Below the pieces are notes generated by a model. It was not told the DNA's origin. It made no database searches and was given only the letters and a program-made list of their open reading frames with translations. DNA of 64,000 nt from Cucumis sativus (lineage: Eukaryota; Streptophyta; Magnoliopsida; Cucurbitales; Cucurbitaceae): positions 19,610,272-19,674,271 of the forward strand of contig NC_026659.2 of NCBI RefSeq assembly GCF_000004075.3, written 5' to 3'. Positions within the stretch are counted from its first letter, which is position 1. Each line of letters begins with the position of its first letter. This document shows, in pieces, positions 22,341 to 36,048 of the stretch. The position numbers and the translations under genes are program-made.

Positions 22341-23545
22341 ATAAAAGAAAAAACTACTTGTAAAAGTCAATACTAGTTAGCTTCCAAAGTTTCTTCATTC
22401 TAACATCATAAATGTCTTGGGAATTTAGAGTAGGTCAAGAACAATTTGGATTAGCTATTAAAAATTAGCGGCAGATGTAAGTAGGTGCAATGTGAAAGTT
22501 TCAAGAATGAAGGTGTTTTGGTGGACAAATCAACCTCATATCCATTTCCAAATACCAAGTATTGTTTTTGTATTTTGTTTGAACATTCAATGTGCTATGT
22601 GTACTTTTCTATTTTACATATATAGTTATAAAGTTGGGGACATAACAAATATGAATAGTTATATTATCCTACCCGATGGTGGAATTGTAATGATAAAATA
22701 ATTTATAATTGACAAATACATAGTTTTTATTTGATTTAGTTTTGCACTTTAGATGGTGGGTGAAAGAGACACCAAAACATAATTATCTACCTTTTATTTT
22801 TCATGGGATACTCTAGATTAATATTTACTTATTGCTACACTAATTTTTTCATATTGCTATACTTGTTTCTTTTCTTTTTCCTTAATAGTTGAATTCTTTT
22901 GAACACGTATGTGTAACGACTTAGGTATTTATGATCATGTTAAAATTATTTGTTCAACTTTATTAATTTTGTGAGAACTAAAAGTTATTTTATCACACAA
23001 TATTTCAGCTTTCATATTTGAAAATTTTATGTATATATGTTTTTTATATAACCTTTTAGGATTATATTTAATGGAATGGTTAAGATTTTTATTTTTTATT
23101 TTTTTAAAAGCTAGTAAAATTAAAAGTATTTGTTGTTTCTTTTTAATTATAGTGATATAATCTTTAGTTGTTAGGATTTGAATATTAGATACAGTTTGTT
23201 TGAATTGGTTGGGGGTATTTTGGTCAATCATTTAAAATTTATTTTGACATTTTTATAATTTTAAAACCAAATATTTTATTTTGTCATCTTCTATTAACTC
23301 TAGAATTAATATACTTTTAAATAGATTTTTATTTAAGTTTGACTTAACTTTTGTCATCTTTTATTTATAGGGGTTTACAATGACATAAAAAACTATGATG
23401 TATAACTTTCCATTTCGTGGTTTGCTCACTGTAGAAAGAATGATACTTGATATAATTAACTGTCTTGTATGACAATTTTATTTCTATATATATATATAAA
23501 AAAAGAAAAAAAAAACCCTAAATAATTAAGTAATACAAACAAGTG
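22341..23545. other. AT-rich intergenic stretch downstream of the TBL gene
   Basis: No gene is seen. It contains TA tracts near 22337 and 23490. At about 23366-23391 it carries a 25-bp sequence (AGGGGTTTACAATGACATAA...) nearly identical to one at 21429-21453. Part of it is probably the 3' untranslated region of the minus-strand gene ending at 23546. Confidence 0.5.
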
Positions 23546-26500
23546 TTAGTTGGAATATGTGGGTGTGTTAGAGGAAATGAGAGTTGCATAAAGAAGTTGA
23601 TTCCAAGTATCAGGAAGGCCAGCAATACACCAATGTGTGCAATCCATTCCCCTGAAGCCATTGTAGGAGCTTGGATGTGCATCTTTTCTAAGTTGAGAAA
23701 GTGTTGTTATGTTAAGTACTTGAATTGGCTTTGAAACTTCACTCAACACTTTTTCAAGTGTCAACGATGCTGCTGGCAAACCACCTGGGTATGTTGATCC
23801 ATTTATTGGAGATGTTTCTTTAAAGCAGTTTCTTACTCCTGGCTCATTCCACTCATTGCCACTGCCCAAACAAACAAAAAATTGTTAGTTTTGAAAAATA
23901 AAACATTTAATTAATAACATTTTTGCTATGTCTCCCAATCCAAATCCAACTCTCTTGAAGTTTCAATTTAGTTCTGATATTATTGTATTCAATCCTCTCA
24001 AATTCATCTTAACATTACTAAATGTTGATATGTTGATAGTTTTACTAAATGTTGATAGTTTTGATCTTACCAATAGGGTTTCTCTTCAAAACATACGTGT
24101 ATACATTATTTTATGTGTCTTTTTTTTTCTTTTACAATAATTAGGGCTGGAGTGTCAATTATTATTGAGTCAATTTCACTTACACGTGACATGTAAAAAT
24201 TTAAGCTAACAAAAATAATATATCGAAAACGATAGATATTAAACCAAAAATTTTAAATTATAAGAGTAACCAAGTCAAAACTCTCAAGGGAAAAAAGTTT
24301 TAACATTTTGACAACAAATTATCCAAAAAAAACATGCATATGTCACATTTTTTAAGCTACCAAAATAACAAAAAAGAGAAGAAAAGTAATCATAAGAACA
24401 AGTAAGAACAATAAAATGAGAAAAGAAATTGAAAAGAAATATATATATATATATTTACTTGTAATGAGATGGAGAAATTCCTTGGAAGAAGACTTTGGTT
24501 TTGTTTGTATCAACTTGTGAATCAACCCAATTTGCCCATGTTTGTAATCCATGTCTAAAAGCTTCCATCCTATCCATATCCTTCACTCTTTCGTTGCCAA
24601 CTTGAATGTAATCCCATCTACACATTTTTTAAAAGAGAAGACAAAATATAGCCATAATTAGGTTAAGATAGAGTCTAAAGACGATTAAAAAACTAAAGTT
24701 TTAAAACCCTAAACGAGAGTAGTGAGAGGTTTACTTACGGTTGACCAGATCCTTTGCGGTACCACCAAAGCCAAGTATTGAAAATTAAAACATCCATTTC
24801 CTTCCATATATCTCCACTTTTCATTGAATCAAGCTTCAAAACTCTTCCAACGCCTTCTTCTTCTTCAATATCAACCAAGTAATGACTTAGAAATAGCATC
24901 ACTGAAGTCCCGTATTCCTGAAAAATTAAATCAAAGCTTTCTCTCATATCCTATATACAATTTGTTTTTAGTTTTAGAGATCTCACCAGTAGAATATACC
25001 TAAAATGAGTTGTTATGTTTATCATCTGTGTATTCTAGTTCTATGAATTTTAATAAAGATAGGATTTGTCAAAATCTTAATAGACGCGTAATTAAAAGTT
25101 TAGTTGTATTGACATAAAGCTAAAGGAAGCCATCAAATCCCCCACCATAGTAAATATAAGAAATAGCTAGAAAGGGATGCAGTAAATTAAACTAACCTTG
25201 AATTGAATAGTACGAAAGGTGTCATTGGATTGTTGAATAATGGTGGAATTAGGAAGTGCAGCATGAAGCAAACATGCAAGTGATTCCCATTGGTTTATGC
25301 TTATTGAATCTCCAATAAACATTATCTTCTTCCCTCTAAATCTCTCTAACAAATCTTCTCCATCAAATCTGTGCTTCATTTTTTTTTTGCATTTCAACAC
25401 AACATCATTACTACTTAACATCATTAACACTATATATATAATACATAATATGCATATAAATTCATCATCTTTTCATAATTTCTTACCAACATTATTGCTT
25501 TATTTAAAGAAAAACCATAAGTTTTAGGTGATGATATTCCATAAGTCTCTTATTTTTTTAAAACGAAATATAGGTTTAATTTTAAAATTTTTTTAAAAAA
25601 AAACTACTTTTTTTTCTTGATATTTAACTAAATTTAAATATATTTTAAGATAGGTGAACACTATATTAAAATTAATAATTGAGAGGAGAATTAAAAAATA
25701 TTAAATAAAATTATTGTCTGAGTTTAAAATTTTAGACCCGTTTGGTAATTTATTTTCTTTCGTTTTTGGTTTTTAAAGGTTTATTTTTTCCACCTTTCAT
25801 GTCATAATTTGTATCTTTTTAAGCACAATAGTTGCATTTTTAGCTACATTTTTAGTCAAATTTAAAAAACAATTATAAATTTTCAAAAAGCTATGCTTTT
25901 AGTTTCCAAATTTTGGCATGAATTTATTTAAACCATTGAAAAAGGAAAGTAGATAACATAGGAAGATCTCCCTTGAGTAAGAGTAGTGTCCATATCGTAT
26001 AGATTTAATTTAGAAAATAAAAAACAAAACCAAAATAAAATGGTTATTAAACTGGGTGAGTTATTGTTAATATAGGATTTTAGAAAATTAGCTTTTTTTT
26101 CTTTTGTTGGAGTATTCTGAATTCTTAAAGGTTAAAAAATTATTATACAGACTACAACAAAAGTAAAAACAAAAAATAAAAGTCTAATGAAATTCGCTCT
26201 AATGATTTTATAAATAAAAGACATAATTAGTGATATATATAATTCTTTTTCTTAGAAAACAACAAGTGAGATATAATGAAAACATTTTCAAAATATGATA
26301 TTATTTTAATTTTTTAAATATGATAATATGTAATTTTGATTTTATGGATGTTTTTAAATATTTCTAAGAAAAAATGAATTCTGCCATTCGAAATTATCGA
26401 AACCCTAAACCACAGCGCACCCATATAATAAATCAATGTAATAATACTATTTGAAAAAAATAAAGTAATATTTGATGATAATATTCAACTCGATTACGCT

Positions 26501-27452
26501 TTTTTAAAAAACAAAATTGTTTACTATTATTAATGACTTTATTAAAAATGATTGTTTAAATCTATTTTCTTTTTCTTTTATGAAAATCATGTCATGACGT
26601 GTTATTATAATAATTTCAATTATATATTATTTAGTTAAGACTTCCAAGTAATAATAATAATAAAGTTTAAAAATCTCCAACTTTTTTAAAATTCTTTTAT
26701 AGGCAGAATTATTTAAACTTATCAAATTTATATTAATAATTTAATCCACTACTAAAATATTAATAGAAAAAAAAATTCCTATATACCCTAAAAAATTCCT
26801 TCAAAATCTCCTAACTTTTCTCAAAATTTCTTTTACGATAAAGAATTATTTAAACCTATCAAATTTATAATAATAATTTAATCGATACTATAAAATTGTA
26901 GAAATTTTAATTCCATAGAAAACAAGTATCCAATTTTATCATTGTAACAACTCAATATGTCTCCATCCATAGCAATGGATCTTAACAATACTCCTATTTC
27001 TACATTCATAACAAATTTCATTGGATATCTTAACAATAATTTCACGATCTAAAAAGAAAAGTGAACTAAATTGTTGCAACTTTCAAAATAAAGATACAAA
27101 CATTTTTCCTCTTAGAAACTAATTCCAAATACAAGCAGTAAATTAGTTTATTAATTCCCAAAAAGAATTAGGGACTTTTAAATCATCAATAAAAGTATAA
27201 ACATTTTCATGACAAAATCTTTCACGTTAAGCAAATAATATAAACATTATGTAGTAAATAAACCGTTCATACCTATTCATTCATTCATCCTCAACTCCAT
27301 CTCACCTTGTTGGTGTAAACCAAATGAAACAAGTCTATTTCTCGAAAAGTTAATTTTACAAAAGAAAAAGAAATCCAATAAAAGTCCTTTTGAAATACAC
27401 TTAAAAAACAACACTAAAAATGACTAAAGTACCCTCAATAAATTTGAAATGG

Positions 27453-27497
<45 letters not shown>

Positions 27498-27764
27498 CCT
27501 GGGGAGATCACAGTGCAATGGCTGCCATCTGAAGTGAAGATAAAGACGATCTGGACGCCCATATTTGATACAATCAAATTCCTTCCTTATGAATGGACAC
27601 TCCGATGAGTTATACATCGGATACGAAGAATCCAATTCCCATTTTCCACTGTATATATCGCATTCGGTCTCTCCATTTCCATTTCCAATTCCAAATCCCA
27701 TCGTAATAAATCCAATCAACAAAATCACCGCTCTTATTCTCTTCCCCATTTGAAACACCTTCAT
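23546..27764 (-). CDS. TBL: TBL/PMR5-family protein (trichome birefringence-like, putative wall polysaccharide O-acetyltransferase)
   Basis: Five exons on the minus strand: 27764-27499, 25368-25197, 24917-24739, 24617-24459 and 23861-23546, all with GT-AG introns. They sum to 1092 nt, 363 codons plus TAA, and the frame closes exactly. Residues ~6-25 form a signal anchor. A TBL N-terminal domain starts at C35 ([17 protein letters not shown]). The GDS motif is at 108-110 ([16 protein letters not shown]) and the DxxH motif at 332-335 ([20 protein letters not shown]). These give the Ser and Asp/His residues used by the family for O-acetylation of wall polysaccharides in the Golgi; the exact substrate cannot be read from the sequence. 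The ATG at 27764 was chosen because it keeps a short N-terminus before the anchor; 27749 is a second option and 27851 an unlikely one. Intron 1 is 2.1 kb. A member of the TBL36-43 side of the family is my guess. Confidence 0.92.
25738..25925. repeat. Degenerate dispersed repeat in TBL intron 1
   Basis: Starts CCGTTTGGTAATTTATTTTC and ends near CCAAATTTTGGCATGAATTT. The layout (GTTTGGTAA + TTTTTGGTTTTT, later TTTAGTTTCCAAATTTTGG) also occurs at 48888-49090 and in part near 30830. I recall this as an abundant miniature-element-like repeat of cucurbit genomes; that is recollection, not a search. Confidence 0.45.
27457..27490. repeat. (GA)n/(CT)n microsatellite at the TBL intron 1 donor
   Basis: About 16 uninterrupted GA units on the plus strand. 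On the gene strand this is a CT tract beginning within ~10 nt of the 5' splice site of intron 1 (AG|GTTCTCTC at 27499/27498). Confidence 0.95.
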
Positions 27765-28298
27765 TACAAACTCAAAAACACACAGAGGAAGTGAAATACG
27801 GGGGAGGTTTTTGTGAGGAAGAAGAAGATGAAAACAGGGTAGATTTAACAAAAACTCGCTCTTAAAAACAACTTAGATTTTGGTTTTTCTTTCTATTTAC
27901 TCTCAAGACATTAATACCATTCCCTTCTTTTCTTCAAAAAAAAAAAAAGAAAAAAATCTTTATTTCTTTATTTCTTTATTGTTATTATTATTATTATTAT
28001 TTGTTTCCCATTTGTTCAAGTAAACCGACTTGGTTGGTTACGCTCTGCCTTTTATTTTTCTTCTTTTTTTTGGTTTGTGTAAATGTGTTTTTCTAATATT
28101 GTTTTCTCCCTTGGGATTTTTTTAAAATAGCCAATTTTGTTTTCTAAAGATTTTTAACGTAGGAATTTAAATATTCATAAATTATTAAATCTCAACCATT
28201 TATGACTATTTTAATTTTGTACTATCCACCTTTTTAACAAATCTTAAATCTTAATAAATACATTGATTGATTGTGATTTTAAACTTGTTAAATTTCTG

Positions 28299-28584
28299 TT
28301 TGGTCCTTCTACTTTAAAATTTGTTCATTTTGTTCCTGTTTTAACTTCAATGCTTAGTAAATTTTAAATTTAGTCTCTTCAAGTTAACTTTGATTGAAAT
28401 TGATTAAATAATAGTAATAATTTTCATGTAAAGAAGGATGTGAATAATTTTTTAAAATTTATAGTGACGATGTTAATAAAAATAAAAATTAATGAAAAAA
28501 TTTAACAATTGAATTAAATTTATAATTTATTGAAAGTAAATAAAATTGGATATATGGACTAAAACTGTAAAGCATAGGACCAAA
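28299..28584. repeat. Possible miniature element with terminal inverted repeats
   Basis: The left end TTTGGTCCTTCTACTTT and the reverse complement of the right end (TTTGGTCCTATGCTTT) match over 16 bases with few mismatches. The interior is AT-rich and non-coding. No clear target duplication was seen, so this is tentative. Confidence 0.4.
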
Positions 28585-31500
28585 TTGTTATTCTAAATTA
28601 TTTTGACATGTTTTGAATTATGCATTTAATCACTCAATCAATTCAATATCCAAGGCTTGAGTCTACACTTTAAAATGCAATATTCGTAGTATTAAAAATT
28701 GATTTTTAAAAGCAATATAATTTCACAAACATGCAATAACATTAAATAAATTGTTACACATTAATGATTTGAAACTAAGGTGTAATTTTGATATTGATGA
28801 GATATATATTTCTTCCAATGAAACGTAAGATTAAAATCTCTTATACCTCATTTTTATTTTCTAGATATTTTCAGTGTTGTTGTATCACTTTTAGGTAAAT
28901 ATTTCTAACCAACAGTTGATGTAATGTCAAACTTTCACTTCAAATATTTAAACTATGGTTAATTATGCTGTTTGATTTTGTACTCTGCTATTAAATTTTT
29001 GTTCAATTTTAAGTTCAAACCTACATAAAAAAAAGTGAAGGAAATATTGAAAAAAAAATGATAAACTATGAAATTTCAATCCTATAAATAAAAATTACTA
29101 ATTGTTTTTAAATTTTATTTTAGATTCAACTGAAATTATCTTGAAGAGATGTAGTCTGTGTTGACTCTTTTGTTTCCTATTTTGGTCATATTTATGAACC
29201 TAACAAAAGTATTCTAAAATGTTCTAATCAAAACCCTAAAAGATAAAGGTTGTTGAAATTAGTCCAACAATAAGTTTCGTTTTTTTTTTAAATATTAAAT
29301 GATAGAGCTGTGTTTTGTATTTTAGAAATATTATAAGAGAATATAAATGAAAAAATGATTGAAAAATATACTAAAATTTCAATCTATAGATTCTAAACAA
29401 CAATAAATATAAACTTTAGCTATAATCCATAAATGTTTTAATTAATTTTGTTATAATTGGTATTATGTACTTTTTTTTTTTCTCCAAGTAATGTAATGTT
29501 TTGTAATAGAAAAAACATTAATTATTATTTATTCGACCAAAATCGAAAAGTGAATTCATTAAAATAATTGAACAAATGAGCATATTACTTCTTGAAGAGA
29601 AACCCTATTGGTAACATCATATGTATTCCAGCCCTAAAAATTGCTTTTTCTTTTCTAATTTTTTTCCCCTTTGTAGTAAAGTCAAATAAAAGCAACTTTA
29701 ATTCATGATAACTTTATCATTCAAAAATGATTCAAAGTAGTTTCTTGAAACAAAATTTGAAAATAATAAACAAACGGTTTGTTTGAAAAAAAAAAAAAAA
29801 CAAACTCCTTCTTTAAAAAGTTATTTTTAAATACAACTTGGGTAGAGGATTTGAACTCGATATCTATTGTCCTTGAGAGCATCAAATGTATCGACAAAAA
29901 AACAAAAAAACAAATTCAATATCTACTATTATTTTCTTTAGAAAGATATATCAAATTATGTTTTAAAATTAAGGTATGATGTAATCAAATTATACCTCGC
30001 TTAAGTATACACCATCTCGTTTTCTATACTAACTTAATTATCTAATATTTGTACATTATCTAAATCATACAAAGCTAATAATCCAAATTAATATATGGTA
30101 GAAGACTTAATTCACCCGTCAAACAATATATTAAAATGCAATCTAGAATACTTTTGATGGCTATTTGACGTACACATTACTCAATAGGATTCTAACCTTA
30201 GAATTAACTACAAACTACATATGTTTGAATTTATATATATACATAATTGAAACAAATTATTCAAAATGCTAGAGTTTAATACTTTCCTCATTTTTCTTTA
30301 TGGGGTTTGAATTATATATAGTAAGAAAAATTTAAATGGTAATGATTAGTTTTTTTAAAAAAGGAAGGCTTAGTTGTTAGTGACGGATGTGCACGTGCGT
30401 GACACATGGATTACCATATTAGTGCTGCACTTCATGTTCTTTTTTCCAATAATAATAATTTTAGTCAACACAAAATGAAATAACAAAATTATGTATGTCA
30501 CCACTTTAATTTCATATTACTATAGACTTTTAATTATGGTATGTTAATTGGAATTTAGAGTATGACAAAGATAAATTAGTAATCTAGTTTTAAATGGTAT
30601 GTAGTTCTAAATTTGACTAATTTAGTTTTTGGAAAATACTTTCTAAAGTAAATAGAAGATTTGAAATTACTTTGAATTTCAATTCAAAATCATTCATTTC
30701 TCCTAGAAAAAAAGTAGTTCAATTCAATTCGGAGCCAATTACGAATTACTTGAATTTCTCAAAAACCATGAGGTCCAAACAGGCCTCTAATTACAAATTT
30801 AATTAGTAAATTTAAATCATAATTAAGTGTCCATTTGATAATGGTTTTCTTTTTCTTTTTGAAATTTATATTAATTGCTTACAGTTTATTTGTTACGTTT
30901 TTCGAACAAAGGTTTGAATTCTTAGTTAGATTTTCCTTTTTTAAAAAAATGCTTTATATATATATAAATTTTAAAATTTTGGCTGATCTTTTTTAAAACA
31001 TTTTTAATAGTAATAAGTAATAATACAATGAAACTTATACCTCAAATTAGTGTTTCTACGCTTAATTTTTCGATAAAAAATTTAAAAACTATCATATCTA
31101 ACCTAAAATTTGTAAAATTAAATGAAACATGGTAAAATCAACCTATATATATATATATATATATAATATAACAAAATTTGAGAGATAGACATTCATAAAC
31201 TTTCATATCTATTAATTTATATGAATGACAATGAAAAAAATTGATATAAATCTACTGGCATTTATCAATTTGTGTTTTATTCCGTAAATATTTGGTTAAT
31301 TTTTATTCCTTTTTACAAATCTCCTCAACTATATCCAATTTAGTTTCCACACTTAAGCTTTTTTTAATCAACTCTTAAATTTTCAGCTTAACAGATGGAC
31401 CTTCTTTTAACTCGGTTTGACTTAATACATTATCACATTTATATGATTAGAACAATCTAAGAATTCACTAGTAGAGATGTTCATTTTTTCTGCGAAAATC

Positions 31501-33004
31501 AGTCTTTGGGAGAACGGAGATTTCGTGCTTAGTGGCGAATGGGAGACGAGAGGAGAGGAAGTGGAAAGACGAAGTTTCGATCAAGAGATGAATTATGTTT
31601 GAATTATTATATTGTTGTTGTTATCAATGTTATAAGTTTTTTTTTGTTGTTAGCTGATCAACTGGATCAATTGAATATTTAAATTTATATCGTGTATAAA
31701 TATTTTATAAGATTAGAACTTTGAATAATTTGTTAGTAATTATATTAATTATATTAATAAAAGTGAGAAATTTAACAGTTTAATTATAAGTTTTCGATAG
31801 TTGTTGGTTTCCATTAATTGGTTTTTTAAAAAAGAAATGAATTCTTTCTCCCATCTCTAACTTCTCAAGTGAAGAATTTTAGAAGGAAGAAGAATAAAAT
31901 AGGTGTGGGTCTGTTGCTATGTCCAACCCATCTATTATTGAACATCTCTAAACATCACAAATTGTTGCAAACTAAATAAACTACTATTGTGCATGTAACA
32001 AAAATTGAAGAAATAAAGAACTAAATTAGATAAGAGCTACACATAAACTCCAACCCCTTTAAAATGATTTAATTAAACTTTAATGAATTGTATAATCTTA
32101 CAAAAAAAAATTATTATATGAGAATTCAAAATGGAGACTATTAGTGCATTAAATCAGTTGTCTAACTAATTAAATCTTTGGGAAGACAACAAAACAAAAG
32201 TGAGGTTGAAGTCTCCTTTGAGATTGTGTTGTATTGCGTGCATGTGTTATTTCTTGTATGTTCATTGTTCTCGTTCTTGTAATTTTGTGGCTCACAGTTT
32301 GCTTAGATAAAATTTTTTGGACGTATTCTATTGAATTGTGGACATAGTTTTTTCTTTGTATATGATCGAATATAATGCATTTCATTGCTCAAATTCAGAT
32401 CAAATAATAAACTGAACTATCTACAAGAGTTAGTCTTAGTAGCATAAGATCGAAGTCGAACATAGAGAGCACAAATAATTTCTCAAGTAAATAATTTACA
32501 ACTATATATACGAAGCAACCGATGGAATGCTTGTAATTGTTTTGTTGCAAAGGAATAAAAAATTATGACAAAATTAAATTGAGTTGAATTCAATCATAAT
32601 AGAGGTGTCTTAGATTAACCTAACCCGATCTCGTTTAGTTAGTGTATTCAACCATATGTTTCTCATCATTAAACGGAAGTAATTGTTACACCTAACCAAA
32701 TCTACTGAAAAAGTCAATCAATTTGTTCTAATCAACTCATTAATACAAATTCAACCAATGAAAAGCATGCATACTCAATTAGTATAAACTACACGAAGTT
32801 CTAGGCAAGCAAAAGGTTGAACTCACCCATTTTAGCTAAATTTCGCTATTATCACTTGGATCCACCCTTGGTGTGCTCAAATCCTACTAAATGTGCTAGT
32901 GCAAATTGCTATTCTTTTAGCCATTGATCATTTCAGATTAATTTTAATTAATTAATGTTTTGATAGTAATAAATATAATTTTTTTTATATACAATTTTAT
33001 TACG

Positions 33005-33235
33005 AAGAGTTGTTAAAAATAACAAATTTGATAAAATATTTATAAACTATAATAAAATTTTAAATTCCGTCGATAACAAACCTTTGATAGACATTAATAT
33101 CCATCTACCAGCTACATTGATAGTCAATAATAGAAATCTATCCGTTTCTATTTTTGATAGAATCCAAAAAATTTCTATAGCTTGTAAATATTTTAATTTA
33201 TTTTGCTATTTTAAAAAATGGTCATTTTATTATTT
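33005..33235. repeat. Inverted-repeat (MITE-like) element
   Basis: Left part AATAAAATATTTATAAACTA facing right part GTAAATATTTTAATTTATTT, with GATAGAC/TCTATC-type motifs in the centre. The same arrangement is seen at about 49850-50075 and 51635-51770, which supports a family of non-autonomous elements. The exact ends are not resolved. Confidence 0.5.
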
Positions 33236-36048
33236 TGAATACTCTATAAGATAGAGCTCAGAACAATGATTATGATACCTCTTGAATCACCAAAATCGGA
33301 GTTTAAACGAAAAAAATATTAACAAAAAGATATCTGAGATGGTGATGTGGCGGTCAAATAATCAAATATAACCAATTAGAGAAAGAGGGACGAGTAACAG
33401 ATATGACTTTTGTTTTATTTTATTGACTTTGAAAAAGGAAATAAATTTAAATTATTATTTATGTATACAACGACTAGTTCTTTAAAAAGATTGGTGAACT
33501 TGAGCTTTAAAATAAATTATTTTTAAAATGATATATTATTATATTATTGTATGTGGGTGTGTCTAATGACTAGAGTTTAAATCTCAACAATTTTATTTTA
33601 TTTTACTTACCTCTAACCAAAAAATAATTGTGGATTTTAATAATTTCCTCCTTTTTAAATACTTCATTTTTTTTTCAAATTTTTAAGAACTTAATTTAAC
33701 TTTGTAATTCTTATTGTATCGTAGTGTGAGGATTAATGGTTGTGAACGACTTTTTAGGGAGTTTTCTTTTTATGTGATTTAAAGCTTCAACATATTGTGA
33801 TGGTCGGATCCTAACCCATAGAAAGGATTAGGTTTGTTCTTAAACTCGAAAAAGAAGCTAATAACGGTTCAATTCTTATTTGTGAAAGAGGCAAAAAAAG
33901 GTTTTTAATCAAAATCTCCAGCAGTGCTTGGAAAAGTGGATGTAGGTCGAGTTTGACTGAACCACTATGAAATTGTGGTGTCTTCTTTTCTAACTCTTTT
34001 CTAATTATCTTTTTCATTTAATTTTGGTTGCATATTTTTGTTGGTTGGAGATTGATTCTATAATTTATTATACATATTTTTTTTTTATCAATTTTGTGTA
34101 AACTTTAGTTTCATTATTATACAATAAAACTCTAACATTGTATATAACAATAAGTGCCAAGATATTTGAACTAGATGATTTTACAAATTAAACTTAGATA
34201 AAGAATCACATACCTTGATCCATGAATGGTCTTCTAAAAGATTGTGTTTCTCTCATTTGGTCTCTCTTAACCTAATTAATTTTCTTGATAGGAAGAGTTG
34301 GATATACACCGTATTTAATTAGGGCATTATCTTTTTATGTAATAGGCCTAATAAAATAATGGCTCCAAAAATATAAAATGACCTATAATGCGCTACATTA
34401 ATGATAATATTATATTTAAAATAAATCTAACATCTTGTTATTTAACATAAATTAGCTAAAGTTTTGTATTTAATTCAAAAATTATCTAATTAATTTAGTT
34501 TGGACATATTTATTAAAAAGTTTAATTAAACCCTATTCACCCCTCTAGAGTTGCCATATTGATCCAACATTGAATATAAAATCTAAGAACAATTCAAAAT
34601 TAAGCGGGATTCGATAACACGTTTTCAGTACTATCAAACACTGTATAAAAGGAGTTGTTCTTTAGTTTTCAAATTATCTCAATTTGAAATGTGTTAATTA
34701 AGTTTAATATACTAGCTCAATTGTGTTAATGATACAATGCTACGAGAGAGTCTGCGATCGTAATAATTTTTCAAATAGTACAATTATTTTTATTGAATGG
34801 TTGGATTTTCTCATGCTAATTCTTGTGTTTCCTATCTTATGACTTTCTTTGTTAGTTTATTTGTTTATTGTGTGGTAGTAATGGAAGGTTTTTCCAACAA
34901 GTAACATTAAAGCTTGAGGGTTTTGTAGTTTCTTAAATTTCTGAGTATGCACAGTGTTTGTTGCATTGTATAAATTTTGGGATCATGAAAGAATTCTTGA
35001 AATTCTTCGTAGACAAATTTAGTTATTCTCACTAAATACTAAACCTTAAATCTTAAACCAAGAAGCTTGAAGAAGAAAAAGTATCTCAATGTTTGTACAT
35101 GATCAAGAAGCAAAACACACTAGGATTGGTAGAAGTTACAAAAACTCATATCAATCTAGCGTTATTCTCAATGCATGACATCGTCTAGAGATGATTTGAG
35201 TGAAGATAAATGATGAAGATATGACACTAAAATGCATCTTGTCACTTCCCCTCTTTATGAATACTTGAAGCAAATCTTGATGTTAAGAAAGAGAAAACTT
35301 TAAGTTTTGTTAAAGGTACTAATCAACTTTTATCGATGGAAAGAAGAATGAAGAGTGAAGGTGGTATTTGTTAAGTTTTAATAAAATGTTAGAAATGTAG
35401 TTGTTTTACGAGCTTCAAAACAATGTAAAATAAGTTTTGAGTTTTGAGTTTCAATTGAAACATATTAAGCGTGGAAATACTAATGCAGTGATATAATACT
35501 TTGAAAGAGTGCTATTATAATTGGGGTCAAAATAACTTTTCACATAGTAAAATTTTTCTTTGTAGTCTTTCCTTTAGTTATTCCACGTCTTTTTCTCAAT
35601 CTTATTATTTTTGTTAATTAGTATAAAAGAAATCACTCATATATAAAAATATTGTTACATAAAAAGAAAATGAAAATGAATTTGTATTCACATAGGTATG
35701 TGTGTTTTGCCATTTTGAAGATAAATAGCAAGGGGAGCACACTATTAATTGAAGACCACCGTGTAAAGAACAACTTCAGAAAGGTAAAAAATAGATTTGT
35801 TCCAATCAACAATATGGCCTAAAACTATGATACATTAAAATATGAATGAAAAAAAGAATGTTGGTACAACATTAGCTCCACCTATCTTTTTGCAACTCTT
35901 TTTATTGCCCAATTACAGTTTCTCAATTTTTTTTGTTGGGTATAATTGGAGTGTGTTGCAGAAAGACGGGTACAACCAAGAATACACTCAAGTATTGCTC
36001 TTAAATTATACCAAAATAAAAACACTAAAAATGGATGTAATTGATTGA

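Larger units (their letters stand above)
27900..36000. other. 8-kb gene-poor AT-rich region
   Basis: No ORF with recognisable similarity, no tRNA or rRNA. Only repeat-like pieces are visible: a possible terminal-inverted-repeat element at 28299-28584, an inverted-repeat element at 33005-33235, a (TA)n run at about 31144-31164, and short stretches such as GAGGATTTGAACTCGATATC (about 29847) that look like eroded tRNA-derived sequence. The part next to 27764 must contain the TBL promoter, and the part below 36049 the 3' end of the CHX gene, but I cannot mark elements. Confidence 0.55.

Noticed and set aside
35842..36048. 68-codon plus-strand frame next to the CHX stop codon
   Set aside because: Overlaps the probable 3' untranslated region of the minus-strand CHX gene and has no recognisable similarity.
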